This document shows, piece by piece, positions 7,745 to 15,772 of a stretch of 64,000 nucleotides of DNA (its first letter is position 1; each line of letters starts with the position of its first letter). Source of the stretch: Dehalococcoidia bacterium (GTDB lineage: Bacteria; Chloroflexota; Dehalococcoidia; Bin125); the NCBI GenBank assembly GCA_022828105.1, contig JAJEJC010000001.1:362090-426089 (forward strand), read 5' to 3'. The position numbers and the translations under genes are program-made. The notes beneath the pieces are model-generated. The model searched no databases, was not told the DNA's origin, and worked only from the letters and a program-made list of their open reading frames with translations.

Positions 7745-8884
7745 GTGCACCTGACCCGCGTCCAACTCTCCAACTTCCGCTCTTGGGCTGAACTCTCACT
7801 TGACCTGGTTCCGGGCGTCTCCTTGGTCAGCGGCGCCAACGCCGCCGGCAAATCCAACCTGGTCGAAGCGATCTACCTGCTGGCCGCCCTGCGCTCGACA
7901 CGGGCCCAGACGGAAGGCGAGATGATCCGCTGGTCCGCCCCACAACCGCAGATCATGCGGGTCGCGGGAACCGCCTTGAGCGAGGGCGAACCGACCGAAG
8001 TTGAAGTCGCCGTCGCCGCCCGAGACGGCGCCGCCGGAGGCTCCGCCCGTCAGCGCAGCGGCGCGCCCTTGACTTCAAAGCGCATCCGGGTCAACGGCGT
8101 GGCGCGCCGCGCTGCCGACGCGCTCGGCGCGATCCGAGCCGTTCAGTTCACGACGCTCGACATTGAGCTGCTGACCGGATCGTCGGCGCTGCGCAGGCGA
8201 TTTCTCGATGTCGCCGTCGGCCAGCTCACGCCGTCTCACGCCGCCGCCCTGAGCCGATACCAGCGAGCCCTGACCCAACGCAACGCGCTGCTCAAGCGGA
8301 TCGCCGAGGGCAGCGCGCGCGAGTCGGAACTGGACCAGTGGGACGATCTGCTCAGCGCGGCCGCCGCGCCAATCTGGGAGGCTCGCTCCGCCGCCGCACA
8401 TGCGCTCTCGCCCCAGGTTGAGCAACAGCACCTCGCGCTGCGCGCGCCGAACGATCCGGCTGAGACGATTGCGCTCATCTACGTGCCTGCGAACGAGCCC
8501 GGGCTGCGGGAGTCGCGCCGCCGCGACCTGGCGCGCGGCTCAACCAGCGCCGGGCCGCATCGCGACGAACTGCTGATCGATCTCGACGGACGACCGGCGG
8601 CCAATTTCGCGTCGCGGGCGCAGCAGCGCGCAGCGGCGCTGAGTTTGCGCCTGGCCGAGGCGGACTACCTGCGTTCGCAAGCCGGCGATCCACCCGTCGT
8701 GCTGCTCGACGACATCTTCAGCGAACTCGACCCGCCGCGGCGCGAGCGAACCGCTGCGGCGGTGTCGGCGATGGAACAGGTCATCCTGACCAGCGCGGAT
8801 CCTGCCGCTGCGCCCTTCGCCCGGTCCGAGCTCGCCGCCTCCTGGCAGATTGACGATGGACGGATGCGCGCGGCGCAAGGTTGA
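7745..8884 (+). CDS. recF: DNA replication and repair protein RecF
   Basis: 379 residues with the RecF/SMC-like ABC layout. The N-terminal strand is HLTRVQLSNFRSW, the Walker A is SGANAAGKSN (G35-K36-S37), a signature-like segment lies near AALSLRLAEAD, the Walker B is VVLLDDIFSELDPPRR, and the D-loop and switch residues follow. RecF loads RecA at gaps with RecO/RecR. The start is GTG seven bases behind a TACACT -10 element. It is not next to dnaN or gyrB, so the classical replication-origin cluster is absent. The neighbour downstream is on the opposite strand. Confidence 0.9.
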   Translation: MHLTRVQLSNFRSWAELSLDLVPGVSLVSGANAAGKSNLVEAIYLLAALRSTRAQTEGEMIRWSAPQPQIMRVAGTALSEGEPTEVEVAVAARDGAAGGSARQRSGAPLTSKRIRVNGVARRAADALGAIRAVQFTTLDIELLTGSSALRRRFLDVAVGQLTPSHAAALSRYQRALTQRNALLKRIAEGSARESELDQWDDLLSAAAAPIWEARSAAAHALSPQVEQQHLALRAPNDPAETIALIYVPANEPGLRESRRRDLARGSTSAGPHRDELLIDLDGRPAANFASRAQQRAAALSLRLAEADYLRSQAGDPPVVLLDDIFSELDPPRRERTAAAVSAMEQVILTSADPAAAPFARSELAASWQIDDGRMRAAQG

Positions 8885-8889
8885 ACTCC

Positions 8890-9060
8890 TCACAGTTTGG
8901 GTAACGGCGTTCGTTGTCCCTGCTTGCAGCGCCGGCACTTCCAGACGATGACCACGTGGGTCGGATGCTCCTCGACCCGGCAGGCCAGCGACCCATGCTC
9001 GGCGTAGGTTCGACTCGGACACTGGGGATTCGTACAGCGGACTTCGTGAACTGAGCTCAC
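8890..9060 (-). CDS. Com-like small zinc-ribbon protein
   Basis: 56 residues from a GTG preceded by an excellent AGAAAGGAGGT (plus-strand 9065-9075). Two Cys pairs form a zinc ribbon: C-T-N-P-Q-C near residue 9 and K-C-R-R-C-K near residue 43, with a further Cys at the centre (LACRVEE). The size and Cys layout recall the phage Mu Com translational regulator and related phage zinc ribbons. It lies 33 bases behind the portal-like gene on the same strand and its very strong RBS suggests high expression from the shared transcript. The phage relationship is an inference from size, motif and neighbour. Confidence 0.7.
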   Translation of the reverse strand: MSSVHEVRCTNPQCPSRTYAEHGSLACRVEEHPTHVVIVWKCRRCKQGQRTPLPKL

Positions 9061-9093
9061 GGCCACCTCCTTTCTGTCTCTCTGTAGTTGCGC

Positions 9094-11130
9094 TTATGGG
9101 CTGGCGGTGCGATCGTCGTCAGGCGAGACGAGGTCGCCGAGCGGCGCGAGTTGGCCTCGGAAGCGACCTGAGACGGGCACGTCGTCAGGTCCAGCGGGCG
9201 ACGTCGCAACCTCGGACAGCTCGACTCCACGCGCCAATGCAAGCTCGCGTTCGAGCCGAGCCTGCTCGGCGCGCCACTGGCGATGCCTGGCCAGGACCTG
9301 TTCGGCGTGTTCCTCGCCGATGTATTCCTCCAGGTAGGCCCGTTGGTCGAGCGGATCGAGTGGATCGTTGAGCCGCGCTCGGCCGTGCTCCTGCACGGCG
9401 ATCCGCTGCGCCGCCGAATAGGGGTCGATCCAGACGTCGATGTCGAGCGATGGAATCTGCGACGGCTCGACGCAGACGGTCTCGCGGCGTTGCACCCGAC
9501 CGTTCTTGCCGCGGGCGAACACCCAGATCGGCGCGCCGAACCCGCCTTCGGACAGCGGCTTGGACATCACCAGCGCCATGTTGCGCAGCATCGTGCGTAC
9601 CGCGCGGCTCTGCGCGCGCTTGAGCTGCTGCACCTGCAAGTTGCGCGATCCCAACAGCAGATTCAGCGTGTGCGGCTGCGTGTTCGGTCCAATCTCGCCT
9701 CGGTCGACCGTTCCGGCGTCCGGCGCCGCATTAAGCAGCTCCTCGTGCGACATGCGCAGGAACTCAACGAATGCCGGATCGACCCGGAACTCGACCCGAT
9801 GCAGCGACGCTCCCGCAGGCAGCGTGACCGCGGCCGCGCTGTCGGGCGTGAGCTCAATGCGACTGCCGTCGCTGTCGGTTTGCCACGACCCGTCCGCCAA
9901 TTGCACCCAGTACAACGGCGTCGCCGTCTGTTCGGCAAGGAAGCGCCCCAGCGAGCGTTCGAAGTCGTAACCGGGCTTGACCCGATAGAGACCTTCCAGC
10001 GTCGGCTCCCAGCGATGCACCATGTCCGGATGATCGTTGGTGTCGGCCTCGGCGATCGCGAACGGCGGCATCTCGTATGGATGTGGATGCGATTTGATCA
10101 GAGTCCACTCCTGACGCGGTTGCTGGTTCGAGCGGTCAGGCGACGACACGGAACGCTCCAGCGCGGCGAGCTCGTAGTATTCGTCGCGGGTCCAGACGCA
10201 GGCGATCCGCAGCCGCTCGCCCCAGCCCGCGCCCGACGGCTCCTCCGGCAGCGGCGCGTCGACCGCTTTCGCAATGCGAAGCGACGCCTCGCCGGACACG
10301 GCGCTCATCTGCAGGTCCAGCCGGTCCTGATCTCGCAGGCGGCTGCGGTATTCGAACAATCCCACTTCGCGCAGCACCACGGCCAGTCCGATGCCGTTGC
10401 CCGAACCGTGGTCCTCGACGAATGCGAACTGGTCGGGCCGAATCACTTCGATGTCCCAAGGGAATCCCGCCGCGGCCTGCCGCCGACGATCGCGATCGCG
10501 GCGGCTCTCCTCCGTCTCAATCCAAGGCAGCGAGGGACCGTCCTCGGAGCGGGCGCGGCGAAAGCGTCGGCGTTCCTCGGCATCCTCGGGGCGCGCGCCG
10601 CGTTGTTCCCGCGCGGGAAAGACCGGCATCCGCTGCTGCGCCTGTTGCCAGTGCAGGACGCCGAAGCAAAGACAGACCTGTCCGTAGCCCAGGTCGGCCT
10701 GCAACGACAGGTGCGTCCGATCCTCGACATGCCGCAAGCCTTGCTCCAGCACGTGCTCCAGGTTGTCGGCCGCCTGCCGCGCCGCCGGCGAGTCGTCGGG
10801 AGGCTCGACGTGCACGCGCAACGGATGCTCGGTGAGCCGCTGCCGCAGCTGCGACCAGGTGCGGCGCAGCAGATCCGTCTGCCACGGCTCGGCCTTCAGG
10901 TACGGAGCAGTGAACCTGGGATCGACCTGTCGCGAGTTATAGAGGTGCATCTCGCGATTGCGTATCCGTTCGTGCAGAGCCGAGAACCGGCTCAGGGCCC
11001 CGTGCGGAGCGGAGCGTCCCCCGCCGAGCTGTCCAAGTACGTGATTCAGGTCCGCTTCGCTGAGCGTTCGGGCGGCGACTCGACCGTTCTCTTCCCCGGC
11101 CGGCGCCGTCTCCATCGTCATCGTCGTCAT
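9094..11130 (-). CDS. Phage portal-like protein, isolated
   Basis: 678 residues, soluble, charged. The overall pattern resembles P22-type portal/head-to-tail connector proteins: an early segment placing a polypeptide against DNA packaging machinery (SRFSALHERIRNREM), a long mixed central region (AEPWQTDLLRRTWSQLRQRL), and a C-terminal wing typical of portals with YSAAQRIAVQEHGR, RAYLEEYIGEEHAEQV and an Arg/Glu-rich helix. No terminase, capsid or tail gene is nearby, so this is either a domesticated portal or a remnant. Codon use is like the host, favouring long residence. RBS GAGGAAGAA precedes the ATG. The portal call is moderate; an unknown chromosomal protein is the alternative. Confidence 0.5.
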   Translation of the reverse strand: MTTMTMETAPAGEENGRVAARTLSEADLNHVLGQLGGGRSAPHGALSRFSALHERIRNREMHLYNSRQVDPRFTAPYLKAEPWQTDLLRRTWSQLRQRLTEHPLRVHVEPPDDSPAARQAADNLEHVLEQGLRHVEDRTHLSLQADLGYGQVCLCFGVLHWQQAQQRMPVFPAREQRGARPEDAEERRRFRRARSEDGPSLPWIETEESRRDRDRRRQAAAGFPWDIEVIRPDQFAFVEDHGSGNGIGLAVVLREVGLFEYRSRLRDQDRLDLQMSAVSGEASLRIAKAVDAPLPEEPSGAGWGERLRIACVWTRDEYYELAALERSVSSPDRSNQQPRQEWTLIKSHPHPYEMPPFAIAEADTNDHPDMVHRWEPTLEGLYRVKPGYDFERSLGRFLAEQTATPLYWVQLADGSWQTDSDGSRIELTPDSAAAVTLPAGASLHRVEFRVDPAFVEFLRMSHEELLNAAPDAGTVDRGEIGPNTQPHTLNLLLGSRNLQVQQLKRAQSRAVRTMLRNMALVMSKPLSEGGFGAPIWVFARGKNGRVQRRETVCVEPSQIPSLDIDVWIDPYSAAQRIAVQEHGRARLNDPLDPLDQRAYLEEYIGEEHAEQVLARHRQWRAEQARLERELALARGVELSEVATSPAGPDDVPVSGRFRGQLAPLGDLVSPDDDRTASP

Positions 11131-11442
11131 GGGTTCTTCCTCTCTATCTCGGCATGTGCAGCATGCGAGTCTGCGATGTCGGTAGACTCTATCAGAATGT
11201 GTGTTCTATAAGATCGGTCGCGGCGAGGCTGCTTCCACATCCTGCACTGCCTGTGTGGATGAAGTGTGGAACGAGTGGACTGTTCGCCCGCCTCGATCCG
11301 AGCAACCGATTCCTGAGCTGGTCGGATACCGGAGCGATCGCTCCGCGACCGATCAGCCGCAATTCCTGAGGCTCAGGCAAGCGCGCCACATACACTCGCA
11401 CAGACGCCATTCTTCCGACGCGACCACCTGACGGGATGCAGC
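11131..11442. other. Divergent intergenic region
   Basis: 312 bases between the portal-like gene and the DUF885 gene. It contains an imperfect inverted sequence AGAATGTGTGTTCT (11194-11207) resembling half-matched SOS boxes, and a TACACT at 11391 that may be the -10 of the DUF885 gene. A minus-strand frame of about 72 residues starts at 11410, but its RBS spacing is poor and I do not call it. Nothing else is seen. Confidence 0.4.
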
Positions 11443-13107
11443 ATGACCACTGAACTCGACTCCGTTCCCGCAATCTCCGACTGGTACGTGGAGGCGCTCG
11501 CGGCGGCGAGTCCGAATCTGGCCACGTCCCTCGGCATCCCCGGCCGCGAGACCGAACTGACCGACTACTCGCCCGACGGACACGAGGAGCGTTCGTCAAT
11601 CCGCCGCCAAGCCGAGGCGGCCCTGCGGCGGCTCAACGTCGAGACCGAGCGCGACCGCGTCGCCCGCGACGTGATGCTGGAGCGCCTCGCCTATGAGGCC
11701 GAGCTGGAGTCGCAGCAGGAGCACCTGCGCTCGCTCAACATCCTCGCCTCGCCGCTGCAGAACACGCGCCAGGTCTTCGACCTGATGCCCCGCGAGACCG
11801 AGCAGGACCAGGCCCGCCTCGTCGAGCGCATGGGCGCGGTGCCCGAGGCGCTGGAGCAGTACCGCGCTTCGCTGGCGGCCGGCATGGATCAGGGCATCGT
11901 CGTCGCCCAGCGCCAGGTCCGCGGCGGCATCGAGCAATGCCGCGTCTGGTCAGGCGCCGGCGGGAGCTCATCCTTCTTCCAACAGCTCTGCGACTCGCTC
12001 GGCATTGACGGCGGCGATCACGCGACCGCCGCCGAACGGGGCTACGCCGCGATGGCCGACTGGCTGGAGCGGGAGTATCTGCCCCGGGCCAACCCTCGCG
12101 ACCCGGTCGGCCGCGACCGCTACCAGGCCGCTTCACGGGGATTCAACGGGATCGAGTTGGACCTCGACGAGACCTATCAATGGGGCTGGGAGGAGGTCTG
12201 GCGCATCCAGTCCGAGATGGCCGAGACCGCCGAGCGCATCTCGCCCGGAGCGACCGTCGCCGAGGCGATCGCCATTCTCGAGGCCGACGACGACCGCGCG
12301 ATCGAGGGCGAGGACGCCTTCCGCGACTGGATGCAGCAGACCCAGGACGAGACGATGCAGGCGCTGCTCGGCACGCACTTCGATATCGCCGACCCCGTCC
12401 AGCGGATCGAGGCGATGATCGCGCCGCCCGGCGGCGCGCTGGCGATGTACTACACGGGACCCTCCGAGGACTTCTCGCGTCCCGGCCGGACCTGGTATCC
12501 GACGGGCGGCGCGACCCGATTCCCGCTCTGGCGCGAGCTCTCCGTCTGCTATCACGAGGGCGTGCCCGGACACCACCTGCAGATCGGCACGACCCGCTAC
12601 CTCGGCGAGCAGCTCACCCGATATCAGCGACTGCTCGCCGGGACCTCCGGCTACGTCGAGGGCTGGGCGCTCTACGCCGAGCGGCTGATGGCTGAACTCG
12701 GCTACCTCGAAGATCCCGCCTACTACATGGGGCTGCTCAGCAGCCAGGCGCTGCGAGCCGTGCGCGTCGTGATCGATATCGGCATGCACCTGGAGCTGCC
12801 GATTCCCGAGCGCGAGCCCTACCACGGCGGCGAGACCTGGACGCCCGAGCTCGCCCTGCCCTTCCTGATCGAGCGCTCGTTCTTCCCCGAGCAGATGCTC
12901 GCCAGCGAGGTCGACCGCTACCTCGGCTGGCCCGGACAGGCGATCTCCTACAAGGTCGGCGAGCGTGAATGGCTCGCCGCCCGCGAGGCCGCCCGCGACT
13001 CCCTCGGCGACGCCTTCGATCTGAAGAGCTTCCACAAGGCCGCCCTCGACCTCGGCCCCATGGGCCTCCAACAACTCCGCGACGAAATGTCCCGACTGCG
13101 CGGCTAA
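11443..13107 (+). CDS. DUF885 zinc metallopeptidase-like protein
   Basis: 554 residues of the DUF885 family, which contains a gluzincin-like catalytic core. The signature is CYHEGVPGHHLQIGT with H371-E372 and H377/H378, and the downstream Glu is in GYVEGWALYAE (E406). Other family landmarks are FPLWRELSV and ISYKVGEREW. No signal peptide is present, so it is cytoplasmic, probably an oligopeptidase or aminoacyl hydrolase. The ATG has a weak GGGATG-type site; the upstream TACACT would give a leader of about 45 bases. A composite repeat begins four bases behind the stop. Confidence 0.85.
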   Translation: MTTELDSVPAISDWYVEALAAASPNLATSLGIPGRETELTDYSPDGHEERSSIRRQAEAALRRLNVETERDRVARDVMLERLAYEAELESQQEHLRSLNILASPLQNTRQVFDLMPRETEQDQARLVERMGAVPEALEQYRASLAAGMDQGIVVAQRQVRGGIEQCRVWSGAGGSSSFFQQLCDSLGIDGGDHATAAERGYAAMADWLEREYLPRANPRDPVGRDRYQAASRGFNGIELDLDETYQWGWEEVWRIQSEMAETAERISPGATVAEAIAILEADDDRAIEGEDAFRDWMQQTQDETMQALLGTHFDIADPVQRIEAMIAPPGGALAMYYTGPSEDFSRPGRTWYPTGGATRFPLWRELSVCYHEGVPGHHLQIGTTRYLGEQLTRYQRLLAGTSGYVEGWALYAERLMAELGYLEDPAYYMGLLSSQALRAVRVVIDIGMHLELPIPEREPYHGGETWTPELALPFLIERSFFPEQMLASEVDRYLGWPGQAISYKVGEREWLAAREAARDSLGDAFDLKSFHKAALDLGPMGLQQLRDEMSRLRG

Positions 13108-13110
13108 AGT

Positions 13111-13318
13111 CATCTCCCCCTGCTCGCGCGGGGGGAGATGCCGTAAGGCGCACTTCCCTTCTCCCCCCGCTCGCGCGGGGGGAGGGCGCACTTCCCTTCT
13201 CCCCCCGCCTGATGGCGGGGGGAGATGCCGAAGGCAGAGGGGGGGGCGTTCGCACGACGAGGGGAGTGCCCCCCTCTGTCCCTTCGGGACATCTCCCCCC
13301 GCTGGCGCGGGGGGAGAG
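13111..13318. repeat. GC-rich composite palindromic repeat, about 1.5 units
   Basis: Three CTCCCCCCGC/GCGGGGGGAG hairpins with loops GCTCGC, CTGATG and TGGC, plus the short stems TGCC/GGCA and TGTCCC/GGGACA (loop TTC) in reverse orientation relative to the array at 15.8 kb. It fills the gap between the DUF885 stop and the promoter of the first selenoprotein gene. The stems are conserved while loops vary. Confidence 0.85.
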
Positions 13319-13331
13319 AGCGCGCGCGCGA

Positions 13332-13337
13332 TACGCT
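13332..13337 (+). promoter_or_regulatory. -10-like TACGCT of the first Sec-DsbA gene
   Basis: TACGCT ends six bases before the ATG at 13344. The next selenoprotein gene has the identical hexamer at the identical distance. No Shine-Dalgarno is present, so leaderless translation is likely. Confidence 0.5.
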
Positions 13338-13343
13338 GGCCTC

Positions 13344-14090
13344 ATGCGACTGCTGACCGCCGCGCTCGTGCTGCTGGCCGCCCTGGCGGTTGCCTGCGGG
13401 GCCGGCGACGACTCGCCGCCGCCGACCGCGACGCAGACCTCCCAGCGCGCCGAGCGCGAGGCGACCGTCGTTCAGCAGCAGACCCAGGCGCAGCCGCAGA
13501 CCGAGGCGCAGCCCGAGATCCAGGACGACGCCCAGACCGACGCGCTGCCCGCCGACGCCGTCGGCGAGCACAAGGGGCTGCGCAGCCAACGCAACCTGCT
13601 CGGCGAGCCCGATGCGCCCGTGTTGATCGAGTACTACGGCGACTTCACTTGACCGTTCTGCCAGCAATTCTCGGTTCAGGTTGAGCCGCACATCCTCGAG
13701 CAGTTCGTCGCCACCGGCATCGCCCGCTACGAGTTCCGCCACATGCCCGTGCTCGGCGAGAACGCCGTCTTCGCGGCCGTCGTCGTCGAGTGCGCCGCCG
13801 AGCAGGGCGCGTTCTGGCCCTTCCACGACCGCTTCATGGCCGGCGACGAGACGCTCTTCACCGAGCGCGGCCTCAACCGACAGGCCACGTTCGAGGGACT
13901 CGACGTCGACCGCTTCTGGGCCTGCATCGAGAACGGCGAGACCTTCCCCATCGTCAGCGCCTCCTACGAGGAAGGCGGCCAGCGAGGCGTCCAGTCCACG
14001 CCCACCGTCTTCGTCAACGACCAGCAAATCGACCCCACCCTCGAAGCCATCCAGTCCGCCGTCGAATCCGCCCTGGACACCACGCCCTAG
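13344..14090 (+). CDS. DsbA-like selenoprotein lipoprotein 1 (U-x-x-C)
   Basis: Read through the in-frame TGA at 13650-13652, this is a 248-residue protein with Sec103 and Cys106 (U-P-F-C). It begins with a hydrophobic signal ending LAVAC (lipobox-like), continues with a Gln/Ala/Glu-rich linker, then the thioredoxin fold: PVLIEYYGDFT before Sec, a helical insert with RYEFRHMPVLG and FWPFHDRFM, and the cis-Pro loop STPTVFVN. Without the read-through both halves would be orphan fragments, each lacking half of the active site. A perfect hairpin 20 bases after TGA fits a bacterial SECIS. It would be an extracytoplasmic, membrane-tethered thiol or selenol oxidoreductase. It heads a series of three paralogues. 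Confidence 0.85.
13672..13688 (+). promoter_or_regulatory. SECIS hairpin of Sec-DsbA 1
   Basis: Seven-base-pair stem CGGTTCA / TGAGCCG around the loop GGT. The loop begins 27 bases after the TGA, exactly as in the two paralogues. One pair is a U-G wobble where the others have C-G, so pairing is kept despite sequence change. Confidence 0.75.
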
Positions 14091-14104
14091 CGGGCTACCG
14101 AACA

Positions 14105-14150
14105 CTCTCCCCCCGCTCTGCGGGGGGAGATGCCGAAGGCAGAGGGGGGC
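14105..14150. repeat. Half unit of the GC-rich composite repeat
   Basis: One CTCTCCCCCCGC/GCGGGGGGAGA hairpin (loop TCT) plus TGCC-GAA-GGCA and the AGAGGGGGGC arm, placed between the first and second selenoprotein genes, just before the second gene's promoter. Confidence 0.8.
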
Positions 14151-14172
14151 CGCTCCCTCCCCTCCGCTGGGG

Positions 14173-14178
14173 TACGCT
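14173..14178 (+). promoter_or_regulatory. -10-like TACGCT of the second Sec-DsbA gene
   Basis: TACGCT followed by exactly six bases and the ATG at 14185, identical in sequence and spacing to the element before the first selenoprotein gene. It indicates a separate leaderless transcript start inside the cluster. Confidence 0.5.
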
Positions 14179-14184
14179 CGACTC

Positions 14185-14919
14185 ATGACCTCCCTGACCC
14201 GCTGGATCCTCCCGCTGATGATTGGCGCGCTGATCGCCGCCTGCGGATCCGGCGGCGCGCCGGACTCCTCCGAGACCGGCACCGTGCGCAGCGAGCGGGA
14301 CGCCCGCGACGCCTCGATCATGCAGCAAGAGCGCCAGATCGCGGCTTCGGCAGCCGGCGTCATCGACTTCGGACACCGCGAGGGACTGCCCTTCACCCGC
14401 AACGTCGTCGGCGACCCCGACGCGCCCGTCCTGATCGTCGAGTACTCCGACTTCCAGTGACCGAGCTGCCGCACGTTTGCGGCTCAGGCTGAGCCGCTGA
14501 TTATCGAGGAAGCCATCCGCACCGGACTCGCCCGCTACGAGTACCGTCACTTCATCATCTTCGGCGCCGCCTCGCAGTTCGCCGCGATGGCTACCGAGTG
14601 CGCCGGCGACCAGGGCGCGTGGTGGCAGTTCCACGACGCCTACCTGCTCGACGCCCGCGCGCGCAGCTTCACCCGCGCCGGCGCCCTCGACCTCGCCCGC
14701 CAGCACCAGCTCGACGTCGCCCGCTTCAGCCAGTGCCTCGAAGACGAGGAGCACGCCGACCGCATCCTGCAGATGCAGCAGCTCGGCATCGCCGAGGGCG
14801 TCAACGGCACGCCCACCTTCCGCATCAACGGACGACCCGGCGGACGCTCCGTCAACGCCATGCTCGACCAGGTCCGCGCCGCCGCCGAGGCCGCCAACAC
14901 CGAGGAGGACGGATCATGA
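14185..14919 (+). CDS. DsbA-like selenoprotein lipoprotein 2 (U-x-x-C)
   Basis: 244 residues when the TGA at 14458-14460 is read as Sec92, followed by P-S-C (Cys95). The signal peptide ends in the lipobox LIAAC, followed by a short linker. The thioredoxin landmarks are PVLIVEYSDFQ before Sec, EYRHFIIFG, ATECAGDQGAWWQFHD and the cis-Pro loop NGTPTFRIN. The two frames joined by TGA are collinear with the paralogues on both sides. A perfect 8-bp hairpin follows at the fixed distance. Its stop overlaps the start of the third gene (ATGA), so those two are translationally coupled. The product should sit on the outer face of the membrane. Confidence 0.87.
14479..14497 (+). promoter_or_regulatory. 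SECIS hairpin of Sec-DsbA 2
   Basis: Perfect 8-bp stem GCGGCTCA / TGAGCCGC with loop GGC. The loop starts 27 bases after the TGA, the same position as in genes 1 and 3. Confidence 0.8.
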
Positions 14920-15761
14920 TCCGCAGACTCACCGCAGCCGCATCGCTCCTTGCCGCAACGGCGCTGCTCCTTGCCGCCTGCGGCTCCGACGAACCGCAAC
15001 CCGCCGACGATCCGCAGCCGGCCGCCTACCAGGCCGGACAGAGCGAGTCGCGGCAGGCGCAGGCACAACCAGAAGCCGAGGCCGAGCAAGCAGAGCCCGA
15101 GCGGGTCCCTGAGCAAGTCAGGGACAGGGATGATGAAGCTTCGCAAGCGGAGACCGAGCCGGTTGAGCAAGTCAGCGACGCGGAGGTTGAGCAGGAAGCG
15201 ATGGTCGGCAGGATCATCGAGTCCGGGCATCGCGCCGGGCTCTTTGCCGACCGCAACTCGCTCGGCGCGCCCGACGCGCCGATCGTGATTACGGAGTACT
15301 CCGACTTCCTTTGAGGCAACTGCCGCCGATTCGCGGCTCAGGTTGAGCCGCGCCTGGTTGACGAACTCGTTCGCACCGGACTCGTCCGCTTCGAGTACTC
15401 GCACATTCTCAATCACGGCCCGCCCTCCGTCGCCGCCGCCCTCGCCACCGAGTGCGCCGGCGACCAGGGCCGATGGTGGGACTTCCACGACCACTACATG
15501 ACCACCCAGGACTTCTCACGAGACGGAGCGCTCGCTCTCGCCGCCCGCCACAACCTCGACCCCGACCAGTTCGCCCAATGCTTCGACAGCCAAACCCACC
15601 TCGACCGGGTCGAGTCGCAACACCGCACCGCCGCCCAGAACGGAATCACCAGAACCCCCACCGTCCACCTCAACGGCCAGGGAGCCGCCACCATCGGAGA
15701 CGCCCTGATCGAGCAAGTGCGAGCCCTCGCCGATGAGCTGGGCATCGATCTGAGCAACTAG
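14916..15761 (+). CDS. DsbA-like selenoprotein lipoprotein 3 (U-x-x-C)
   Basis: 281 residues with Sec133 (TGA at 15312-15314) and Cys136 in U-G-N-C. The signal peptide ends in a good lipobox (LLAAC). A long Gln/Glu/Ala-rich linker of about 60 residues follows, the longest of the three, which would hold the redox domain away from the membrane. Thioredoxin features are IVITEYSDFL, EYSHILNHG, CAGDQGRWWDFHDHYM and the cis-Pro loop TRTPTVHLN. Its ATG overlaps the stop of gene 2. A 9-bp perfect hairpin follows at the fixed distance. A large repeat array begins a dozen bases after the stop. Sec in this position should give a low-pKa, fast-reacting nucleophile. Confidence 0.87.
15332..15352 (+). promoter_or_regulatory. 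SECIS hairpin of Sec-DsbA 3
   Basis: Perfect 9-bp stem with arms CGCGGCTCA and TGAGCCGCG around the loop GGT. The loop begins 27 bases after the TGA. This is the longest and most stable of the three. Confidence 0.82.
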
Positions 15762-15772
15762 CCGGCCCAGTC

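Noticed and set aside
6309-7754. Long open frame antisense to the R2-like genes, and similar antisense frames at 9.3-11.2, 12.1-13.2, 13.1-14.5 and 39.2-40.5 kb
   Set aside because: In high-GC DNA the complement of a coding strand is often open. The opposite frames show recognisable protein motifs; these do not.
11194-11207. LexA/SOS operator in the portal-like gene's upstream region
   Set aside because: AGAATGTGTGTTCT has only four matching bases per half and differs from known boxes; no other copy was seen near recF or addB.
11192-11410. 72-residue minus-strand gene in the divergent spacer
   Set aside because: The purine-rich sequence abuts the ATG without spacing, there is no -10 element, and no family is recognised.
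13650-15314. The TGA codons in the DsbA-like genes as frameshifts, pseudogene stops or sequencing errors
   Set aside because: Three genes share the same codon at the same motif column with hairpins at the same distance and intact frames on both sides. Independent decay would not give this. TGA is a normal stop elsewhere in the window (many genes end in TGA) and Trp is encoded by TGG, so a recoded TGA=Trp genome is also unlikely.
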